NCBI RefSeq assembly: GCF_014836445.1
Contig: NZ_JACSQV010000001.1
Span: 325,999 to 389,998, forward strand
DNA: 64,000 bases
Origin: Cellulomonas avistercoris
GTDB taxonomy: Bacteria > Actinomycetota > Actinomycetes > Actinomycetales > Cellulomonadaceae
Reading direction: 5' to 3'
The notes beneath the pieces are model-generated. The model was not told the origin of the DNA. It was given only the letters and a program-made list of their open reading frames with translations, and did no database searches. The translations under genes and the position numbers were made by a program. Below, one piece after another: positions 11,501 to 19,717 of this stretch. The first letter of the stretch is position 1. Each line of letters opens with the position of its first letter.

Positions 11501-12213
11501 GCGACGGCGGCTGGGACGGGCACGTGGTCCCGGGCGGCGCCACCGCGGTGCGCGTGCTCGACGAGGCCGAGATCCGCAAGGCGTCCGTCGGCCCGATGGA
11601 CAACGACGCCTACCTCGTGACGTGCCGACGCTCCGGCGCCCAGCTGCTGGTCGACGCGCCCACCGACCCGGACCGGCTGCTCGCGCTCGTGCGCGAGGGG
11701 TCCCCGTCCGCGCGGCTCGACCTGGTGGTCGTCACCCACCAGCACGCCGACCACCTCGGCGCCGTGGCGTCGGTCGTGGCCGTGACCGGTGCACGGCTCG
11801 CCGCGGGAGCACCCGACGCCGACGCCGTCGGCCGGCTCGGTGGGCACGCGGTGGACACGCGCCTGCGGCACGGCGACCGCCTGGCGGTGGGCCACCTCGT
11901 CCTCGACGTCGTCGCGCTGCGCGGTCACACGCCGGGCTCCGTCGCGCTCGCGCTCACCGAGCCGGACGACGTCTCGGCGCCGGGTGCGGTGCCGGGCCGC
12001 GTCCACCTCTTCACAGGAGACTCGCTGTTCCCCGGCGGGGTGGGCAGCACGCAGGGCGACCCGCAGCGGTTCGCGCAGCTGCTCGGGGACGTGACGTCCC
12101 GCGTGTTCGACCGGTACCGCGACGACACGTGCGTCTACCCGGGCCACGGGGACGGCACGACGCTCGGCGAGCAGCGGCCCGCGCTGCCCGCCTGGGCCGC
12201 CCGCGGGTGGTGA
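11494..12213 (+). CDS. Metallo-beta-lactamase-fold hydrolase
   Basis: 239-residue MBL-fold protein. The metal-binding motif THQHADHLGA is near residue 80, a further His follows in RGHTPGSVAL, an Asp in FTGDSLFPGG, and the last His in YPGHGDGTTLGEQ: the glyoxalase II-like set. The likely start is GTG 11494-11496, overlapping the GH15 gene by 7 bases, so the two are coupled. An internal ATG at 11599 would lose the first strands. Substrate not predictable; a hydroxyacylglutathione or mycothiol thioester hydrolase is possible. Confidence 0.85.
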   Translation: MLSDGGWDGHVVPGGATAVRVLDEAEIRKASVGPMDNDAYLVTCRRSGAQLLVDAPTDPDRLLALVREGSPSARLDLVVVTHQHADHLGAVASVVAVTGARLAAGAPDADAVGRLGGHAVDTRLRHGDRLAVGHLVLDVVALRGHTPGSVALALTEPDDVSAPGAVPGRVHLFTGDSLFPGGVGSTQGDPQRFAQLLGDVTSRVFDRYRDDTCVYPGHGDGTTLGEQRPALPAWAARGW

Positions 12214-12217
12214 CGGC

Positions 12218-13381
12218 TCAGTCCTGCGGCGGGCCCAGCACCGAGGTCGCGAGCGTCGCGTGGGCCGACTCGTCGTCCGACGGGTGGTAGATGCCGGCCA
12301 GCACGTCGCGGTACAGCCGCGCGAGCTCGCTGCCGGTGAAGTACGCACCGCCGCCGGAGACGCGCAGCGCGAGGTCGACGACGACGCGGGCGGTCTCGGT
12401 CGCGCGAACCTTGAGGCCGACGAGCTGCGCGAACCACCGCGCACCGTGGTCGACCTCCTCGTCGACGTCCCGCGCCAGCGCGAACACCTGCAGCTCGGCA
12501 CCGTCCTGCGCGAGCGCCGCGTCGGCGATGCGCCAGCGGATGTCGGGGTCCTGCGCGTACGACCGTCCGCCGTGCTTGAACGACGTGCGGCGCCGCGCGT
12601 GCCCGACCGCCAGCTCGAGAGCCCGCCGGCCGATGCCCGTGTACACGGCCGCGAGCAGGGTCTCGAACACGGCGAAGAGCGCGAACACGAACGAGTCCGC
12701 CGACGGCCCGACCGGCAGCCTCCGGTACACGCGGTCGGCCGGGGCGTACGCGCCGTCGAGCACGGTCGTCGCGGACTGGGACGCCCGCATGCCGAGCGCG
12801 TCCCAGTCGTCACGCGGCTCCACGCCGCCGCCGTCGCGCGCGACCACGCCGTGCACCAGCCGCGGGTCGTCCGGGTCGGAGTCGTCCAGGCCGAACGTCG
12901 CCAGGCGCGTCCACACCGGCGACAGGGACGTGAAGATCTTGGTCCCGTGGTACCGGTAGCCGCCGTCGGGCTGCGGGACGGCGCGCGTCCGCGACCCGAA
13001 CATGACGAGGTCGTTGCCCGCCTCGGAGTTGCCGAACGCGAAGACCTCCCCCGCCGCCGCGTCGCGCAGGACGAACTCCACCGACCGGTCACCCCGCGCC
13101 ACCAGCAGCGCGGCGAGCCCCGTGACGACCAGGTGCATGTTGACCGCCAGCGCCGTCGCCGGGGCCGCGCCCGCCAGCCGCACCTGCTCGCGGGCGACCT
13201 CCTCGAGGGTCAGGCCGGCGCCGCCGAGGTGCTCGGGCACGAACGCCCGCAGGTAGCCTGCGGCGACGAGGTCGGACAGGTCGTCGTGCGGGAACGTGCT
13301 GTCGCGGTCGTGGACGTCGGCGCGCGCGTGGATCCGCGCGAGGACGTCGTCGGTGAGCAGGGTGCGCAGCGTGCGGGCCAT
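12218..13381 (-). CDS. Acyl-CoA dehydrogenase family protein
   Basis: 387-residue flavoprotein of the acyl-CoA dehydrogenase superfamily. The N-terminal helical domain contains PEHLGGAGLTLEEVAREQVRL. The FAD/substrate beta-domain shows FGNSEAG and YHGTKIFTSLSPVW near residue 150, followed by the C-terminal helical bundle. The sequence lacks the clear catalytic Glu context of beta-oxidation enzymes and resembles the DszC/monooxygenase-like acyl-CoA dehydrogenase branch, so the reaction is uncertain. The start ATG 13379-13381 (MARTLRTLL) replaces an in-frame upstream codon that would add a proline/arginine-rich stretch. Convergent with the MBL gene, 4 bases apart. Confidence 0.85.
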   Translation of the reverse strand: MARTLRTLLTDDVLARIHARADVHDRDSTFPHDDLSDLVAAGYLRAFVPEHLGGAGLTLEEVAREQVRLAGAAPATALAVNMHLVVTGLAALLVARGDRSVEFVLRDAAAGEVFAFGNSEAGNDLVMFGSRTRAVPQPDGGYRYHGTKIFTSLSPVWTRLATFGLDDSDPDDPRLVHGVVARDGGGVEPRDDWDALGMRASQSATTVLDGAYAPADRVYRRLPVGPSADSFVFALFAVFETLLAAVYTGIGRRALELAVGHARRRTSFKHGGRSYAQDPDIRWRIADAALAQDGAELQVFALARDVDEEVDHGARWFAQLVGLKVRATETARVVVDLALRVSGGGAYFTGSELARLYRDVLAGIYHPSDDESAHATLATSVLGPPQD

Positions 13382-13454
13382 CCGACCACTCTGCCACCGC
13401 GGCGGTCGCGGTCGGTCCCGACACCGGACCGGCCTGCTCGGGCAGGATGGCGCC

Positions 13455-13748
13455 ATGAGCATCTTCGCCGTCCGCTACACCTACGACGAGCGGGCCGAGG
13501 TCCGCGACGCGGTCCGTCCCGAGCACCGCGCCTGGTTGGCCGAGCTCGCGACCGCGGGTGTCCTGCTGGGTTCGGGGCCCTTCACCGACGGGGAGCCCGG
13601 TGCGCTGCTCGTCCTGCAGTCCGCGGACGAGAGCGCGCTGCGCACCGTGCTCGCGCAGGACCCGTTCGCGCGCGACGGCCTCGTCGCCGCGACCGAGGTG
13701 CGCGGGTGGGACCTCGTCCTCGGCCCCTGGTCGACGCCCTCGTCGTGA
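13455..13748 (+). CDS. YciI-like family protein
   Basis: 97-residue small protein of the YciI/YCII-related ferredoxin-like fold (MSIFAVRYTY, RPEHRAWLAEL with the conserved His, SGPFTDGEPGALLVLQS, DPFARDGL). Many relatives are of unknown function; some YciI proteins act as small hydrolases or dehalogenase-like enzymes. It starts at ATG 13455, preceded by a weak AGGA, and is divergent from the acyl-CoA dehydrogenase with a 73-base gap. Confidence 0.85.
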   Translation: MSIFAVRYTYDERAEVRDAVRPEHRAWLAELATAGVLLGSGPFTDGEPGALLVLQSADESALRTVLAQDPFARDGLVAATEVRGWDLVLGPWSTPSS

Positions 13749-13753
13749 CGCGT

Positions 13754-13777
13754 GGGCCGGCCCGTGCGGGCCGGCCC
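13754..13777. terminator. Bidirectional terminator hairpin
   Basis: GGGCCGGCCC is repeated exactly on both sides of the loop GTGC. Because the 10-mer is its own reverse complement, it forms a perfect 10-bp stem. It lies between the convergent YciI gene and the second terC. There is no T-tract, as usual in such GC-rich genomes. Confidence 0.65.
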
Positions 13778-13789
13778 CCGCCGCACGGC

Positions 13790-14824
13790 TCACGGCGTCG
13801 TCGGGAGGTCCGGGGCGTCGGCTCCCGGCGCGCGCGGCGGCTCCGCAGGGCCGCGGCGGGAACGGACGAGGCTCGCGGCGGTCGCGACCCCGAGCGCGCC
13901 CGCGATGACCACGAGCGACAGCCAGGTCGGGACCTGCGGCGCCCATGCCACGGGCTCGCCGCCGTTGAGGAACGGCAGCGAGTTGGTCGCGAGCGCCTCG
14001 AGCACGAGCTTGACCCCGATGAACGCGAGGATCGCGGCCAGGCCGTACGGCAGGTACACGAGCCTGTCGAGGAGCCCGCCCAGCAGGAAGTACAGCTGGC
14101 GCAACCCCATGAGCGCGAAGACGTTCGCGGTGAACACGATGAACGGGTCGTGGGTCAGGCCGAAGACCGCAGGGATCGAGTCGAACGCGAACAGCAGGTC
14201 GGTCGTGCCGATGGCGACGAACACCACCACGAGCGGCGTGAAGACGCGCCGGCCGTCGTGCTCGGTGCGGACCTTGCCGCCGTCGTAGGTCGGGGACATC
14301 GGCAGGATGCGGCGCACGGTGCGCACGAGCCGGTTCTCCTCGTACTGCTCGTCGCCACCGCCGACGCCCTCGCGGACGAGCTTGACCGCCGTCCAGACCA
14401 GGAACGCCCCGAACACGTAGAACACCCACGTGTACCGCTCGATGATCGCGGCACCGGCGACGATGAACACCGCGCGCAGGACGAGCGCGATGATGATCCC
14501 GACCATCAGCACCCTCTGCTGCTGCTCCCGCGGCACGGCGAAGCTCGACATGATGAGCAGGAACACGAAGAGGTTGTCGACCGACAGGCTGTACTCGGTC
14601 AACCAGCCGGCCAGGAACTCCCCGCTGGGCGCCGGCCCGCCGACGAGGGCGAGCACGCCCGCGAACACGAGCGCGAGCCCCACGTACAGCGCCACCCAGG
14701 TGACGCTCTCGCGGATCGAGGGCACGTGCGGCCGACGCCGCACGACCGCGAGGTCGAGCAGCAGGATCGCGACGACCGCGACGAGCGTCGCGACCTCGAA
14801 CGCGACCGGCAGCTCGTGCGTCAC
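13790..14824 (-). CDS. TerC-family integral membrane protein (second of tandem pair)
   Basis: 344-residue TerC/Alx-family membrane protein with about seven to nine transmembrane segments and the family signatures SLSVDNLFVFLLIMSSF near residue 82, with its conserved Asp-Asn, and TTDLLFAFDSIPAVFGLT near residue 215. Relatives (E. coli Alx, B. subtilis MeeF/MeeY) export manganese or metallate proteins leaving the cell. The start ATG overlaps the stop of the upstream terC (14821-14824), so both are on one message controlled by the leader at 15908-16031. The C-terminal tail is proline/alanine-rich and polar. Confidence 0.93.
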   Translation of the reverse strand: MTHELPVAFEVATLVAVVAILLLDLAVVRRRPHVPSIRESVTWVALYVGLALVFAGVLALVGGPAPSGEFLAGWLTEYSLSVDNLFVFLLIMSSFAVPREQQQRVLMVGIIIALVLRAVFIVAGAAIIERYTWVFYVFGAFLVWTAVKLVREGVGGGDEQYEENRLVRTVRRILPMSPTYDGGKVRTEHDGRRVFTPLVVVFVAIGTTDLLFAFDSIPAVFGLTHDPFIVFTANVFALMGLRQLYFLLGGLLDRLVYLPYGLAAILAFIGVKLVLEALATNSLPFLNGGEPVAWAPQVPTWLSLVVIAGALGVATAASLVRSRRGPAEPPRAPGADAPDLPTTP

Positions 14825-15876
14825 GCGCGGCCCTCGGTGTCCTCGTCCGTCGCCGAGGAGGCCAGACCGTGGGTCTGGGCACGGGAGGTCGCGCGTGCGG
14901 CGGCGGCCTCGTCGAGGCGCGTGCGGCGCAGCGAGAGCACCGTCGTCACCACGAGGGTGCCGACGATGACGCCGAGCGACACCCAGGTCCCGATCTCCGG
15001 GACGACGGTGACGTGCTCACCACCGTTGATGAACGGCACCTCGTTGGTGTGCAGCGCGTGGATGAGGAGCTTGACCCCGATGAACCCGAGGATCGCGCCG
15101 AGGCCGTACGACAGGTAGACGAGCTTGTCGAGCAGACCGTCGATGAGGAAGAACAGCTGGCGCAGCCCGAGCAGCGAGAACGCGTTGGCGGTGAAGACGA
15201 GGTAGGTCTCCTGCGTGAGGCCGAAGATCGCGGGGATCGAGTCGACCGCGAAGATGATGTCCGCGGTGCCGATGGCGATCATCACGATGAGCATCGGCGT
15301 CATGAACCGCGTGCCGTCCCGACGCACGAACATCTTGTCGCCGACGTAGTCGTCCGTGGTCGGGAAGACCCGGCGCGTCCAGCGCAGCACGCTGTTCTCG
15401 TGGTACTCGTCGTCGTCCTCACGGCCGGCCTTGATCTGGGTCCAGGCGGTGTAGAGCAGGAACGCGCCGAAGATGTAGAAGATCCACGACAGGTTCTCGA
15501 TCATCGCCGCGCCGACGAAGATGAAGGCCGTCCGCAGCACCAGGGCGATGGTGATGCCGATGAGCAGCACCTTCTGCTGGTACAGCCGCGGGACCCGGAA
15601 GCTGGCCATGATGAGGACGAACACGAACAGGTTGTCGACCGACAGGCTCTTCTCGGTCACGTACCCGGCGAAGTACTCCGCGCCGTACGTCGAGCCCCAG
15701 ACGCCCCACACCAGGACCCCGAAGAGCAGGGCGACGCCGACGTACCCGGCCGACCACCAGCCCGACTCCCGGAGCGTCGGCTCGTGCGGCGAGCGCACGT
15801 GCCCGACGTAGTCGACAGCGAGCATGATGAGGATGACGCCGACGGTGACGGCCCATACCCACAGGGGAACATCCAC
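14821..15876 (-). CDS. TerC-family integral membrane protein (first of tandem pair)
   Basis: 351-residue TerC/Alx-family membrane protein, a likely Mn2+ exporter, clearly paralogous to its downstream neighbour (shared SLSVDNLFVFV and DIIFAVDSIPAIFGLT, similar topology). The open frame extends 32 codons upstream, but GTG 15874-15876 was chosen because it sits 8 bases after a perfect GGAGGT and follows the riboswitch leader; the upstream codons are the translated leader. A central cytosolic loop holds an acidic stretch (GREDDDEYHEN). The C-terminal tail is charged. Confidence 0.94.
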   Translation of the reverse strand: MDVPLWVWAVTVGVILIMLAVDYVGHVRSPHEPTLRESGWWSAGYVGVALLFGVLVWGVWGSTYGAEYFAGYVTEKSLSVDNLFVFVLIMASFRVPRLYQQKVLLIGITIALVLRTAFIFVGAAMIENLSWIFYIFGAFLLYTAWTQIKAGREDDDEYHENSVLRWTRRVFPTTDDYVGDKMFVRRDGTRFMTPMLIVMIAIGTADIIFAVDSIPAIFGLTQETYLVFTANAFSLLGLRQLFFLIDGLLDKLVYLSYGLGAILGFIGVKLLIHALHTNEVPFINGGEHVTVVPEIGTWVSLGVIVGTLVVTTVLSLRRTRLDEAAAARATSRAQTHGLASSATDEDTEGRA

Positions 15877-15880
15877 GAAC

Positions 15881-15917
15881 AGACCTCCGGATCGGTACGA
15901 CGAGGGACCGGAGGTCT
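15881..15917 (-). promoter_or_regulatory. Ribosome-binding-site sequestering hairpin of terC leader
   Basis: The terC ribosome-binding region CCGGAGGTCT (15881-15890, minus strand) is exactly complementary over 10 bases to AGACCTCCGG (15908-15917) at the end of the aptamer, with a 17-base loop. The same CCTCCG bases also close aptamer helix P1 with CGGAGG (16026-16031). The two pairings exclude each other, which predicts translational control: metal-bound aptamer frees the ribosome-binding site. Confidence 0.75.
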
Positions 15918-16031
15918 CTTCCGCCAGCGCCCACCGCAGCGTGTGCGGGATCGTGCGCGCGGCCGACGCCACCGGGCCGGCAACGCTGGCGACCGTGATG
16001 ACGATGACGTCGTGGGGAGTACTCCCCTCCG
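15908..16031 (-). ncRNA. yybP-ykoY (manganese) riboswitch upstream of terC
   Basis: The leader carries the hallmarks of the yybP-ykoY aptamer: P1 5' strand CGGAGG running into the L1 motif GGGGAGTA, a structured middle with GCCAGCG pairing CGCTGGC and a CCGCA/TGCGG hairpin, and a 3' side GGAAGAGACCTCCG matching the L3 motif AAGACCT followed by the P1 3' strand. This RNA class senses Mn2+ and typically controls TerC/Alx, MntP and P-type ATPase genes, exactly the context here. The 3' motif has two extra bases compared with the best-known examples. Confidence 0.75.
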
Positions 16032-16037
16032 CCCCGA

Positions 16038-16043
16038 ACTATA
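16038..16043 (-). promoter_or_regulatory. Candidate -10 box of terC transcript
   Basis: TATAGT on the minus strand lies about 7 bases before the predicted 5' edge of the riboswitch, a fitting distance for transcription start. No convincing -35 is seen. Confidence 0.4.
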
Positions 16044-16099
16044 GGTGACGACAGCCCTCGCGACACTCCCGGCCGACGACCGGCGGCGCCTGGCGCGTC

Positions 16100-18205
16100 T
16101 CAGGCGGTCGCGGACTGCATCTGGCGGAGCTCCTTCTTCAGGCCGGAGATCTCGTCGCGCAGGCGCGCCGCGAGCTCGAACTGCAGCTCACCGGCGGCGG
16201 CGTGCATCTGGTCCGTGAGCTCCTGGATGAGGTCGGCGAGGTCGTGAGCCGCCGCTCCCGTCAGCCGCGTCCGGTCGTCCCCGGCGCCGGCGCGCGAGCC
16301 CAGGCCGGGGACGGGCGCCTTGCCACGGCTCGTCTGCCGCCCGGCACCGCCCAGCAGCTCGGCCGTGTCGGCGTCCTCGCGCGCGAGCATGTCGGTGATG
16401 TCACCGATGCGCTTGCGCAGCGGCTGCGGGTCGATGCCGTGCTCGACGTTGTAGGCGATCTGCCGCTCGCGGCGGCGCTCCGTCTCGTCGAGGGCCTGCC
16501 GCATCGCGGGGGTCACGGTGTCCGCGTACATGTGGACCTGGCCCGACACGTTGCGCGCGGCGCGGCCGATGGTCTGGATGAGGGACTTGCCGGAGCGCAG
16601 GAAGCCCTGCTTGTCGGCGTCGAGGATCGCCACCAGCGACACCTCGGGCAGGTCGAGGCCCTCGCGCAGCAGGTTGATGCCGACGAGGACGTCGTACTCC
16701 CCCAGCCGCAGCTCGCGCAGCAGCTCGACGCGCCGCAGCGTGTCGACCTCGGAGTGCAGGTAGCGCACCCGCACGTCCTTCTCCAGCAGGTAGTCGGTCA
16801 GGTCCTCCGACATCTTCTTGGTCAGCGTCGTCACCAGGACGCGCTCGTCGCGCTCGACCCGCTCCCGGATCTCCCCCAGCAGGTCGTCGATCTGGCCCTG
16901 CGTGGGCTTGACCAGGACCTGCGGGTCGACGAGGCCGGTCGGCCGGATGATCTGCTCGACGACGCCGTCCGCCATCGACAGCTCGTAGTCGCCCGGGGTC
17001 GCGGACAGGTAGACCGTCTGGCCGATCCGCTCGACGAACTCCTCCCACCGCAGCGGCCGGTTGTCCACCGCGCTCGGCAGCCGGAAGCCGTGGTCGACGA
17101 GCGCCCGCTTGCGGGACATGTCCCCCTCGAACATCGCCCCGATCTGCGGCACGGTCACGTGCGACTCGTCGATGACGAGGAGGAAGTCCTCCGGGAAGTA
17201 GTCGATGAGCGTGTTGGGCGCCGAGCCGGGCGCCCGTCCGTCGATGTGGCGCGAGTAGTTCTCGATCCCCGAGCACGAGCCGATCTGGCGCATCATCTCG
17301 ATGTCGTAGGTCGTGCGCATCTGCAGCCGCTGCGCCTCGAGGAGCTTGTTCTGCTGCTCGAGCTCGGCGAGGCGCTGCTCGAGCTCCTCCTCGATGCCGG
17401 CGATCGCGCGCTCCATGCGCTCGGGCCCGGCCACGTAGTGCGTCGCCGGGAAGACGTGCATCTGCTGCTCGGAGCGCACGACATCGCCGGTCAGGGGGTG
17501 CAGCGTGGCGATCGCCTCGATCTCGTCACCGAAGAACTCGATGCGGATCGCCAGCTCCTCGTAGACCGGGATGATCTCGACGGTGTCGCCGCGCACGCGG
17601 AACGTCCCGCGCGTGAAGGCCATGTCGTTGCGCGTGTACTGCATCGTGACGAACTTGCGCAGCAGCTGGTCGCGGTCCATCCGGTCGCCGACCGCGAGCG
17701 TCACCATCCGGTCCACGTACTCCTGCGGCGTGCCCAGGCCGTAGATGCACGAGACCGACGAGACGACGATGACGTCACGCCGGGTCAGCAACGAGCTCGT
17801 CGCCGAGTGGCGCAGCCGCTCGACCTCCTCGTTGATCGAGGAGTCCTTCTCGATGTAGGTGTCCGACTGCGCGATGTACGCCTCGGGCTGGTAGTAGTCG
17901 TAGTACGAGACGAAGTACTCGACCGCGTTGTTCGGCATGAGCTCGCGGAACTCGGTCGCGAGCTGCGCCGCGAGCGTCTTGTTGGGCGCCATGACGAGCG
18001 TCGGCCGCTGCAGCTCCTCGATGAGCCACGCCGTCGTGGCCGACTTGCCCGTACCGGTCGCACCGAGCAGCACGACGTCCTTCTCGCCCGCGCGCACGCG
18101 CGCCGCGAGCTCGGCGATCGCGGCCGGCTGGTCGCCGCTCGGCTTGTACTCGGAGATCACCTCGAACGGCGCGACGGTCCGCTGCAGGTCGGTGACGGGG
18201 CGCAT
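16100..18205 (-). CDS. uvrB: Excinuclease ABC subunit B
   Basis: 701-residue UvrB helicase-like damage verifier of nucleotide excision repair. Walker [14 protein letters not shown] is near residue 48. The beta-hairpin region [12 protein letters not shown] is near 103, DESHVT is the Walker B/DEXH box near 345, and helicase motifs [14 protein letters not shown] and QTIGRAARN follow. The C-terminal UVR domain ([18 protein letters not shown]) contacts UvrC. Length and start ([16 protein letters not shown]) fit the family. No LexA-like box was seen in the 89 bases upstream. Confidence 0.98.
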   Translation of the reverse strand: MRPVTDLQRTVAPFEVISEYKPSGDQPAAIAELAARVRAGEKDVVLLGATGTGKSATTAWLIEELQRPTLVMAPNKTLAAQLATEFRELMPNNAVEYFVSYYDYYQPEAYIAQSDTYIEKDSSINEEVERLRHSATSSLLTRRDVIVVSSVSCIYGLGTPQEYVDRMVTLAVGDRMDRDQLLRKFVTMQYTRNDMAFTRGTFRVRGDTVEIIPVYEELAIRIEFFGDEIEAIATLHPLTGDVVRSEQQMHVFPATHYVAGPERMERAIAGIEEELEQRLAELEQQNKLLEAQRLQMRTTYDIEMMRQIGSCSGIENYSRHIDGRAPGSAPNTLIDYFPEDFLLVIDESHVTVPQIGAMFEGDMSRKRALVDHGFRLPSAVDNRPLRWEEFVERIGQTVYLSATPGDYELSMADGVVEQIIRPTGLVDPQVLVKPTQGQIDDLLGEIRERVERDERVLVTTLTKKMSEDLTDYLLEKDVRVRYLHSEVDTLRRVELLRELRLGEYDVLVGINLLREGLDLPEVSLVAILDADKQGFLRSGKSLIQTIGRAARNVSGQVHMYADTVTPAMRQALDETERRRERQIAYNVEHGIDPQPLRKRIGDITDMLAREDADTAELLGGAGRQTSRGKAPVPGLGSRAGAGDDRTRLTGAAAHDLADLIQELTDQMHAAAGELQFELAARLRDEISGLKKELRQMQSATA

Positions 18206-18294
18206 GTGCCCACGTTACGTCGAGGCACCGACATCGACGCGGCGTCGGTGTCGGCGACCTCCGTGCACGAGACCGGCCGGCCGCCGGCCGCGGG

Positions 18295-18744
18295 CTACCA
18301 CTCGCCGCTGAACGACACGTTCGCCGCAGGGTCCGCCGCACTGAGCATCTTGGCGTACCGCTCCATGAAGCCCCGGTACGCGCTGAAGCCGACGATCTTG
18401 CGCTTCGTCATGGGCATCAGGCCACTCATGCCGCCCGACTTCACGACGTAGCTCGTGATGACGGTCCGGACCGTCACGCGCCCGACCGCCCGGTCCACCT
18501 CGACGTCGAAGAACAGCACGGGGTCGGTGCTCTCCCGCGTCATGTCCCGGACCGACAGCGACACCTTGTTGGCGCTGCGCTCCCCCACCCGCAGCCAGCC
18601 GCTCTCGTCCTCGACCGCGGACGCCGCCGTGGTCACGAGATCGAGCACCTGGTTCGCTGACAGTGCTCCCGTGGCCACCGACATCGAGGCCTTCGACTGC
18701 AGCGGGCGCGCCTCCCACCCACTACCGACCGACTGGACCGCCAT
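18295..18744 (-). CDS. Unrecognised 149-residue cytosolic protein
   Basis: No family recognised. The start ATG 18742-18744 follows GGAGGA at good spacing, so it is a real gene; a longer frame upstream lacks a ribosome-binding site. The protein has no signal peptide or membrane segment. It alternates short beta-like stretches (ASMSVATGAL, VLFFDVEVDRAVGRVTVRTVITSYVV) and a C-terminal helix with MPMTKRKIVGFSAYRGFMERYAKML. The pattern faintly recalls a START/polyketide-cyclase-like or SCP-like beta sheet, but that is speculation. It lies between coaE and uvrB with a 5' leader containing two inverted repeats. Confidence 0.75.
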   Translation of the reverse strand: MAVQSVGSGWEARPLQSKASMSVATGALSANQVLDLVTTAASAVEDESGWLRVGERSANKVSLSVRDMTRESTDPVLFFDVEVDRAVGRVTVRTVITSYVVKSGGMSGLMPMTKRKIVGFSAYRGFMERYAKMLSAADPAANVSFSGEW

Positions 18745-18789
18745 CGTTCCTCCGGCTCCGTTGCCGCGGGTCACCCGACGCGACCCGCT

Positions 18790-18866
18790 GGACGCGCAGT
18801 GCGCGTCCATTTGAGTGATCGGCGCCTGAACGCTACTCCTCGCGTGGACAAGCGTTCAATTCACTC
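18790..18866 (-). other. Two inverted repeats in the leader of the 149-residue gene
   Basis: GGACGCGC-AGT-GCGCGTCC (18790-18808) is a perfect 8-bp hairpin. Next to it, nested arms GAGTGA (18813-18818)/TCACTC (18861-18866) and GAACGCT (18828-18834)/AGCGTTC (18851-18857) form a second, longer imperfect hairpin. They sit 46-122 bases before the gene start. The role may be regulatory RNA structure or an operator. The remaining bases up to coaE (18867-18951) show nothing else I can name. Confidence 0.45.
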
Positions 18867-18951
18867 GTACGGGTGCGTGTTACTAGCCGGTACGAAGGAC
18901 GTTGGTCCTGCACCGCACACCGGTCGGCCGCGCATCCCGCGCGGGAGCGGA

Positions 18952-19581
18952 TCAGCGCGCGTCGGCGGACCGCTCGTCGTCACGCTCGACCTCGAGCCGC
19001 GCCCACAGCTCGTCCACCTGGCGCACCAGGTCCGCGTCGCTGCCCGTGCCGTCCAGCACGACGTCGGCGGCCGCGAGGCGCTCCTCGTCGCGCGCCTGCG
19101 CGGCGACGCGCGCCTCCGCGTCCGCGCGCGTCATGCCGCGCAGCCGCACCAGGCGCTCGACCCGCAGCACGGCGGGCGCGTGCACCACGACCACGACGTG
19201 GAAGTCCTCGGCCTGCCCCGTCTCGACCAGCAGCGGGATGTCGTGCACGACGACGGCCCCGGCGTCGAGCGCCACGGCGGCGGCCGCGCGCTCGGCCGAC
19301 AGCCGCCGGACGACCGGGTGGACGATCGCGTCGAGCCGGGCCCGTGCGCCGGCGTCCGAGAACACGACACGCGCCAGAGCGGGACGGTCGAGCGCGCCGT
19401 CGGCGTCGAGCACCCCGGGCCCGAACGCGGCCGCGACCTCGGCGAGCCCGGCCGACCCCGGGGCCACCGCCTCGCGCGCGAGCACGTCGGCGTCGATGAC
19501 GACCGCCCCGAGCTCCCCGAACCTGCGGGCGGCCACCGACTTGCCCGCCGCGATGCCCCCGGTCAGCCCGATCCTCTGCAT
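18952..19581 (-). CDS. coaE: Dephospho-CoA kinase
   Basis: 209-residue CoaE, which phosphorylates dephospho-CoA at the ribose 3' position in the last step of CoA synthesis. The P-loop GLTGGIAAGKS is at residues 5-15, VIDADVLAREAVAPG near 33, and VVHDIPLLVE near 112. The start ATG 19579-19581 (MQRIGLTGG) is the family start; a longer in-frame codon upstream would add a non-conserved stretch. It lies downstream of rpsA on the same strand, as in mycobacteria, but after a strong terminator hairpin. Confidence 0.96.
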   Translation of the reverse strand: MQRIGLTGGIAAGKSVAARRFGELGAVVIDADVLAREAVAPGSAGLAEVAAAFGPGVLDADGALDRPALARVVFSDAGARARLDAIVHPVVRRLSAERAAAAVALDAGAVVVHDIPLLVETGQAEDFHVVVVVHAPAVLRVERLVRLRGMTRADAEARVAAQARDEERLAAADVVLDGTGSDADLVRQVDELWARLEVERDDERSADAR

Positions 19582-19650
19582 CGGCCCATCGTGGCGTCCG
19601 CCGACCTCCGGCGCGACCCCGGCGCGCGGGAGCATCTGCAGCCGGGTACG

Positions 19651-19682
19651 CCGACGGCCGGCCACCCGAGGGTGACCGGCCG
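19651..19682 (-). terminator. rpsA terminator
   Basis: A 15-bp stem (GACGGCCGGTCACCC with its complement, one G-T wobble) around a 2-base centre, 36 bases after the rpsA stop. Very stable; no T-tract. It separates rpsA from coaE. Confidence 0.7.
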
Positions 19683-19717
19683 TCGTCGTGCTGCCGTGCG
19701 GGCGGACCCGCGTGGCG

